Source: Burkholderiales bacterium
GTDB lineage: Bacteria > Pseudomonadota > Gammaproteobacteria > Burkholderiales > Burkholderiaceae_C
Assembly: GCA_017307855.1 (NCBI GenBank)
Contig: JAFKGD010000016.1
Location: 18,941-82,940, forward strand
Direction of reading: 5' to 3'
DNA: 64,000 nucleotides
Below, one piece after another: positions 63,148-64,000 of the stretch. Made by a program: the position numbers and the translations under genes. Each line of letters starts with the position of its first letter. Position 1 is the stretch's first letter. The notes beneath the pieces were generated by a model. That model searched no databases. It saw only the letters and a list, made by a program, of their open reading frames with translations, and was not told the DNA's origin.

Positions 63148-63852
63148 ATGTCCAGTACCCAGTCGCCAGCAGTTGTAAAACGAAGCCCGAGACCTTTAGA
63201 ACCAAGAGTTGAGGTTCTCTTCGTCGACGGAGGCGAGTTAAGAACGTTCCAACCAAACGCTATCACACCTGATTCGGTCGGGCAGAAGGCGTATGGACTT
63301 GCAACTCTACCCAGCAACTGGACACTCCCGTTCTTCGTCATCTCTGGCCGCTCTAGGCCTGAACCTGGCGCGGTCGCAGAGGCTATGGAGCGCACAGGTA
63401 TTGACGCCCCTTTCAAGGTGATCGTCAGATCCAGCGGTGTTGATGAGTCTATGGAGGAGCGCGGATCGCTTGACTCTATTGAATGTGAAATCAATGACGT
63501 AGTCAGTGCGTTGTTATCCCTAGAGTCACGATTGCAAAATCGGTTGGCAGCCACGGGAAACTGCGTTCACTGGGTGGTGCAACAGTTAGTTCCGGTCTCA
63601 GCGAAGGGCCACCTCTCAAACGAAAGCCGTGTAGCCGAAGATAAGAGGGATTGGCTCGCAGAGGCGGAGGCGTCTCCTGGAAAGGCGCATGAAGCGCGGC
63701 CGATCTCGCTTAGGCCATGGCGTGATAGCCGTCCGCCGCATGAAGATCCGTTGACATGCCGATTCCGTGAACAGTATGTCAAGTGTCTCGGAGCGGTGGC
63801 TCGGTGGGCCTATGACCGGTTGATCCGCGTTCACTTTGAATGGGTATGGGAT
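63148..63852 (+). pseudogene. PEP synthase/PPDK N-terminal-like gene, interrupted by an IS3-family element
   Basis: From the ATG at 63148 the frame encodes about 235 residues before the transposon end. Sequence features match a PEP/pyruvate-binding ATP-grasp domain: LPFFVISG, FKVIVRSSGVDESMEERGSLDS near 90-108, HWVVQQLVPVSAKGHLS near 138, and RVHFEWVWD at the end, just where PPDK_N members continue. The frame stays open into the IS by chance, so the protein ends with foreign residues. Compare the intact copy elsewhere to judge function. It is the third gene of the HIT-membrane-protein operon. Confidence 0.75.
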
Positions 63853-64000
63853 GACCCTGCCTCGTTTCCACGTACATCAAGTCATGCAGCCAAGCGGGTG
63901 CTCTCCCAGATCACTGGGGGCAGGAAACCGTTGGCCGAGTGCAAGCGCTGGCGGTTGTACCAGCCTTCGATCCAATTGACGATGTCCAGCCTGGCCTGCG
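63852..64000 (-). mobile_element. IS3-family insertion sequence, one end (cut by the window)
   Basis: The end begins around TGACCCTGCCTCG at 63852 (typical TG terminus) and reads into the C-terminal part of an OrfB transposase on the minus strand. The other end, the target duplication and OrfA are beyond the window. The boundary is estimated from where the PEP-synthase-like homology stops. Confidence 0.7.
63882..64000 (-). CDS. IS3-family transposase OrfB, C-terminal fragment
   Basis: Minus-strand frame ending in TGA at 63882-63884 and open to the window edge. It reads ARLDIVNWIEGWYNRQRLHS followed by ANGFLPPVIWE, the well-known integrase-core C-terminus of IS3-type OrfB. About 39 residues are visible. 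Confidence 0.85.
   Translation of the reverse strand, partial: QARLDIVNWIEGWYNRQRLHSANGFLPPVIWESTRLAA

Noticed and set aside
63120-63834. Minus-strand open frames in the low-GC tail
   Set aside because: The plus-strand frame has clear ATP-grasp motifs over the same bases, and the minus frames have no recognisable feature.

Overview
The window is GC-rich, densely coded DNA with the gene content and codon use of a betaproteobacterium, most likely family Comamonadaceae (Burkholderiales; Variovorax, Xenophilus or Acidovorax relatives). The pointers are membrane-bound PuuD urate oxidase, a fused OHCU decarboxylase/allantoate amidohydrolase, the cphA'/cphA pair with its linked ABC transporter, a Bug-type binding protein, IorAB with a DUF6537-type beta subunit, and a glnA-ntrB-ntrC block. 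The genus call is inference. The last 2.2 kb has visibly lower GC and looks acquired.

Layout. 1-9377: purine catabolism (puuD, xdhC, uraH, a GntR/FCD regulator, puuE, a uraD-allC fusion, an M20 amidohydrolase), with a PrsW-like protease and its small partner inside. 9621-17706: one nucleobase-type ABC transporter with an NMT1/THI5-like binding protein, plus a second orphan binding protein, two isopenicillin-N-synthase-like 2OG-Fe(II) oxygenases and two nucleoside deaminases, arranged as paralogous sets; this is the best candidate for an undescribed pathway. 17867-19584: aquaporin, LysE exporter, DUF2164. 19607-27266: cyanophycin locus (DUF1854 protein and ABC exporter-like protein divergent from cphA' and cphA). 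27286-40651: purine salvage and uptake (guanine deaminase, two BMP-family binding proteins, adenosine/adenine deaminase, nucleoside ABC transporter, LysR, xanthine dehydrogenase xdhAB). 40700-49399: hemerythrin, cold-shock-like membrane protein, LysR and an indolepyruvate oxidoreductase operon with a Bug protein and a thioesterase, then xthA. 49476-54243: ntrC, ntrB, DUF4124, glnA with a sigma-54 promoter. 54456-61444: housekeeping and membrane genes. 61508-64000: low-GC tail with a HIT protein, a membrane protein and a PEP-synthase-like gene cut by an IS3-family element.

Together the first 54 kb reads as a nitrogen economy: purines are imported (BMP-type ABC), deaminated (Add, GuaD), oxidised (XdhABC, PuuD, UraH), opened to allantoate and ammonia (UraD-AllC, PuuE), and nitrogen is assimilated by NtrBC-controlled GlnA or stored as cyanophycin. 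Shared operators, intra-operon repeats and a matched pair of 17-bp sites give concrete regulatory hypotheses.
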